6,695 nucleotides of DNA from NCBI GenBank assembly GCA_035938875.1, contig DASZGL010000101.1, positions 1-6,695 of the forward strand, written 5' to 3'. The stretch comes from DASZGL01 sp035938875. GTDB lineage: Bacteria > Chloroflexota > Dormibacteria > Aeolococcales > Aeolococcaceae. The notes under the pieces are model-generated. The model made no database searches and was not told the origin of the DNA. It worked only from the letters and a program-made list of their open reading frames with translations. Shown one piece after another: positions 5,887 to 6,695 of the stretch (within the stretch, counting starts at the first letter, position 1; the number at the start of each line of letters is the position of its first letter). A program made the position numbers and the translations under genes.

Positions 5887-5931
5887 GGACCCCAAGGAGT
5901 CCGCACTCGACCACCGGAATCCTTGGGGTCC
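5887..5931. repeat. Perfect 12-base inverted repeat between divergent M24 and gmd genes
   Basis: GGACCCCAAGGA (5887-5898) is repeated as its exact reverse complement TCCTTGGGGTCC (5920-5931), with 21 bases between. The arm centres are 33 bases apart, about three helical turns. No T-run follows on either strand, so an intrinsic terminator is unlikely. It may be a regulator-binding site for the divergent genes, an RNA hairpin in the gmd leader, or one copy of a dispersed repeat. A direct repeat CTGCGGAA (5877-5884 and 5933-5940) flanks it. Confidence 0.8.
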
Positions 5932-5954
5932 CCTGCGGAACGTGGCAACCACAA

Positions 5955-5960
5955 CAGGAG
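5955..5960 (+). promoter_or_regulatory. gmd ribosome-binding site
   Basis: CAGGAG lies six bases before TTG at 5967 and is the reason for choosing that unusual start. No in-frame ATG or GTG sits nearby upstream. Confidence 0.75.
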
Positions 5961-5966
5961 CAGCGA

Positions 5967-6695
5967 TTGACCAGCGCGCTGATCACCGGCATCACCGGGC
6001 AGGACGGCTCGTACCTCGCCGAGCTGCTCCTCGCCAAGGGCTACAACGTCTACGGCCTGGTCCGCGGGCAGAACAACCCGCGCCTGGCGACGGTGGAGCG
6101 GCTCTGCCCCGGCATCGAGTTCGTCGAGGGCGACCTCCTCGACCAGTCGTCGCTGATCGCTGCGCTGGAGACCTGCCAGCCGTCCGAGGTGTACAACCTC
6201 GGCGCCATCAGCTTCGTCGGGCTCTCCTTCAAGCAGGCGGCGCTTACCGGGGAGATCACCGGGCTGGGCGTGGTGCGAATGCTCGACGCCATCCGTGTCG
6301 TCAACCCCAAGACCAAGTTCTATCAGGCGTCGAGCAGCGAGATGTTCGGCAAGGTCCGCGAGTCGCCGCAGACCGAGCTGACGGCGTTCCATCCCCGTTC
6401 ACCCTACGGGGTCGCCAAGGTCTACGGGCACTACATCACCGTCAACTACCGCGAGAGCTACGGGATGTTCGCCTGCAGCGGCATCCTCTTCAACCACGAG
6501 TCGCCGCGGCGCGGCCTCGAGTTCGTCACCCGCAAGATCACCAACGCCGCCGCCAAGATCAAGCTGGGCCTGCAGAAGCAGATCACTCTGGGCAACCTCG
6601 ACTCGCAGCGCGACTGGGGCTTCGCCGGCGACTACGTGGAGGCGATGCGCCTGATGATGGCCCAGGAGGAGGCGGATGACTTCGTCATCGCCACC
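5967..6695 (+). CDS. gmd: GDP-mannose 4,6-dehydratase, short form (cut by right window edge)
   Basis: The enzyme converts GDP-D-mannose to GDP-4-keto-6-deoxymannose, the entry to GDP-fucose, GDP-rhamnose and related sugars for surface glycans. The visible 243 residues belong to the extended short-chain dehydrogenase fold. The NAD(P) glycine motif GITGQDG is at 8-14, with DLLD at 57-60. Ser123 and Glu125 lie in the SSSEMFGK segment, and the YxxxK pair is Tyr147-Lys151 in SPYGVAK. NYRESYGMFACSGILFNHES (160-179) and LGNLDSQRDWGFAGDYVEAM (208-227) are diagnostic of GMD rather than other sugar epimerases. The usual R-rich nucleotide loop after GLVR is replaced by GQNNPRLATVERL, as in short, about 320-residue GMDs. 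The start TTG 5967-5969 is chosen because AGGAG (5956-5960) lies six bases upstream and the fold begins at once. The C-terminal part lies outside the window. Confidence 0.94.
   Translation, partial: MTSALITGITGQDGSYLAELLLAKGYNVYGLVRGQNNPRLATVERLCPGIEFVEGDLLDQSSLIAALETCQPSEVYNLGAISFVGLSFKQAALTGEITGLGVVRMLDAIRVVNPKTKFYQASSSEMFGKVRESPQTELTAFHPRSPYGVAKVYGHYITVNYRESYGMFACSGILFNHESPRRGLEFVTRKITNAAAKIKLGLQKQITLGNLDSQRDWGFAGDYVEAMRLMMAQEEADDFVIAT

Noticed and set aside
4988..6679. 563-codon plus-strand open frame running across the M24 gene into gmd
   Set aside because: It crosses two well-supported genes out of frame and gives low-complexity protein. It is a GC-driven shadow.
1..6695. CRISPR array, tRNA, rRNA, insertion sequence or attachment site
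   Set aside because: No spaced direct repeats, cloverleaf-like sequence, transposase frame or terminal repeats were found. Nearly all sequence is housekeeping coding DNA.

Overview
The window is GC-rich DNA from a bacterium whose protein-coding genes show strong third-position G/C. It carries a bacterial-type rpsF-ssb-rpsR cluster with a zinc-type S18, a long D-3-phosphoglycerate dehydrogenase, TTG starts, and a short GDP-mannose 4,6-dehydratase of the kind I associate with Actinomycetota and neighbouring phyla. From this I infer an uncultured-type member of the Actinomycetota/Chloroflexota/Dormibacterota neighbourhood. The exact phylum cannot be fixed from sequence reading alone.

Layout: seven genes read leftward (minus strand) and one reads rightward. 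From the right, a divergent intergenic region (5846-5966) separates gmd (plus strand, cut by the right edge) from an M24 metallopeptidase gene (minus). The M24 gene is followed by a 168-base gap that holds a structured leader, then rpsF, ssb and rpsR packed tightly together. Next come a class V aminotransferase, serA, and a DUF1015-family gene cut by the left edge. serA overlaps the aminotransferase stop by four bases. The DUF1015 frame begins at the serA stop.

How the genes work together: rpsF-ssb-rpsR make ribosomal proteins S6 and S18 and the single-stranded DNA-binding protein. The aminotransferase and serA products fit the first two steps of serine synthesis from 3-phosphoglycerate. DUF1015 is a recurrent but uncharacterised companion of these genes. 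The usual rplI gene is absent after rpsR, and the serine genes stand in its place. gmd belongs to GDP-deoxyhexose synthesis for surface glycans and is probably unrelated.

The most interesting signals are outside the proteins. (1) The rpsF leader can form a two-stem hairpin with a bulge beginning CCG, and its outer stem covers part of the Shine-Dalgarno sequence. This matches the S6:S18 autoregulatory motif known from other bacteria. (2) The DUF1015 gene has an ideal ribosome-binding site but no ATG, GTG or TTG where translation should begin. (3) A perfect 12-base inverted repeat lies between M24 and gmd. I see no mobile element, CRISPR array, tRNA or rRNA, and no clearly new multi-gene system.
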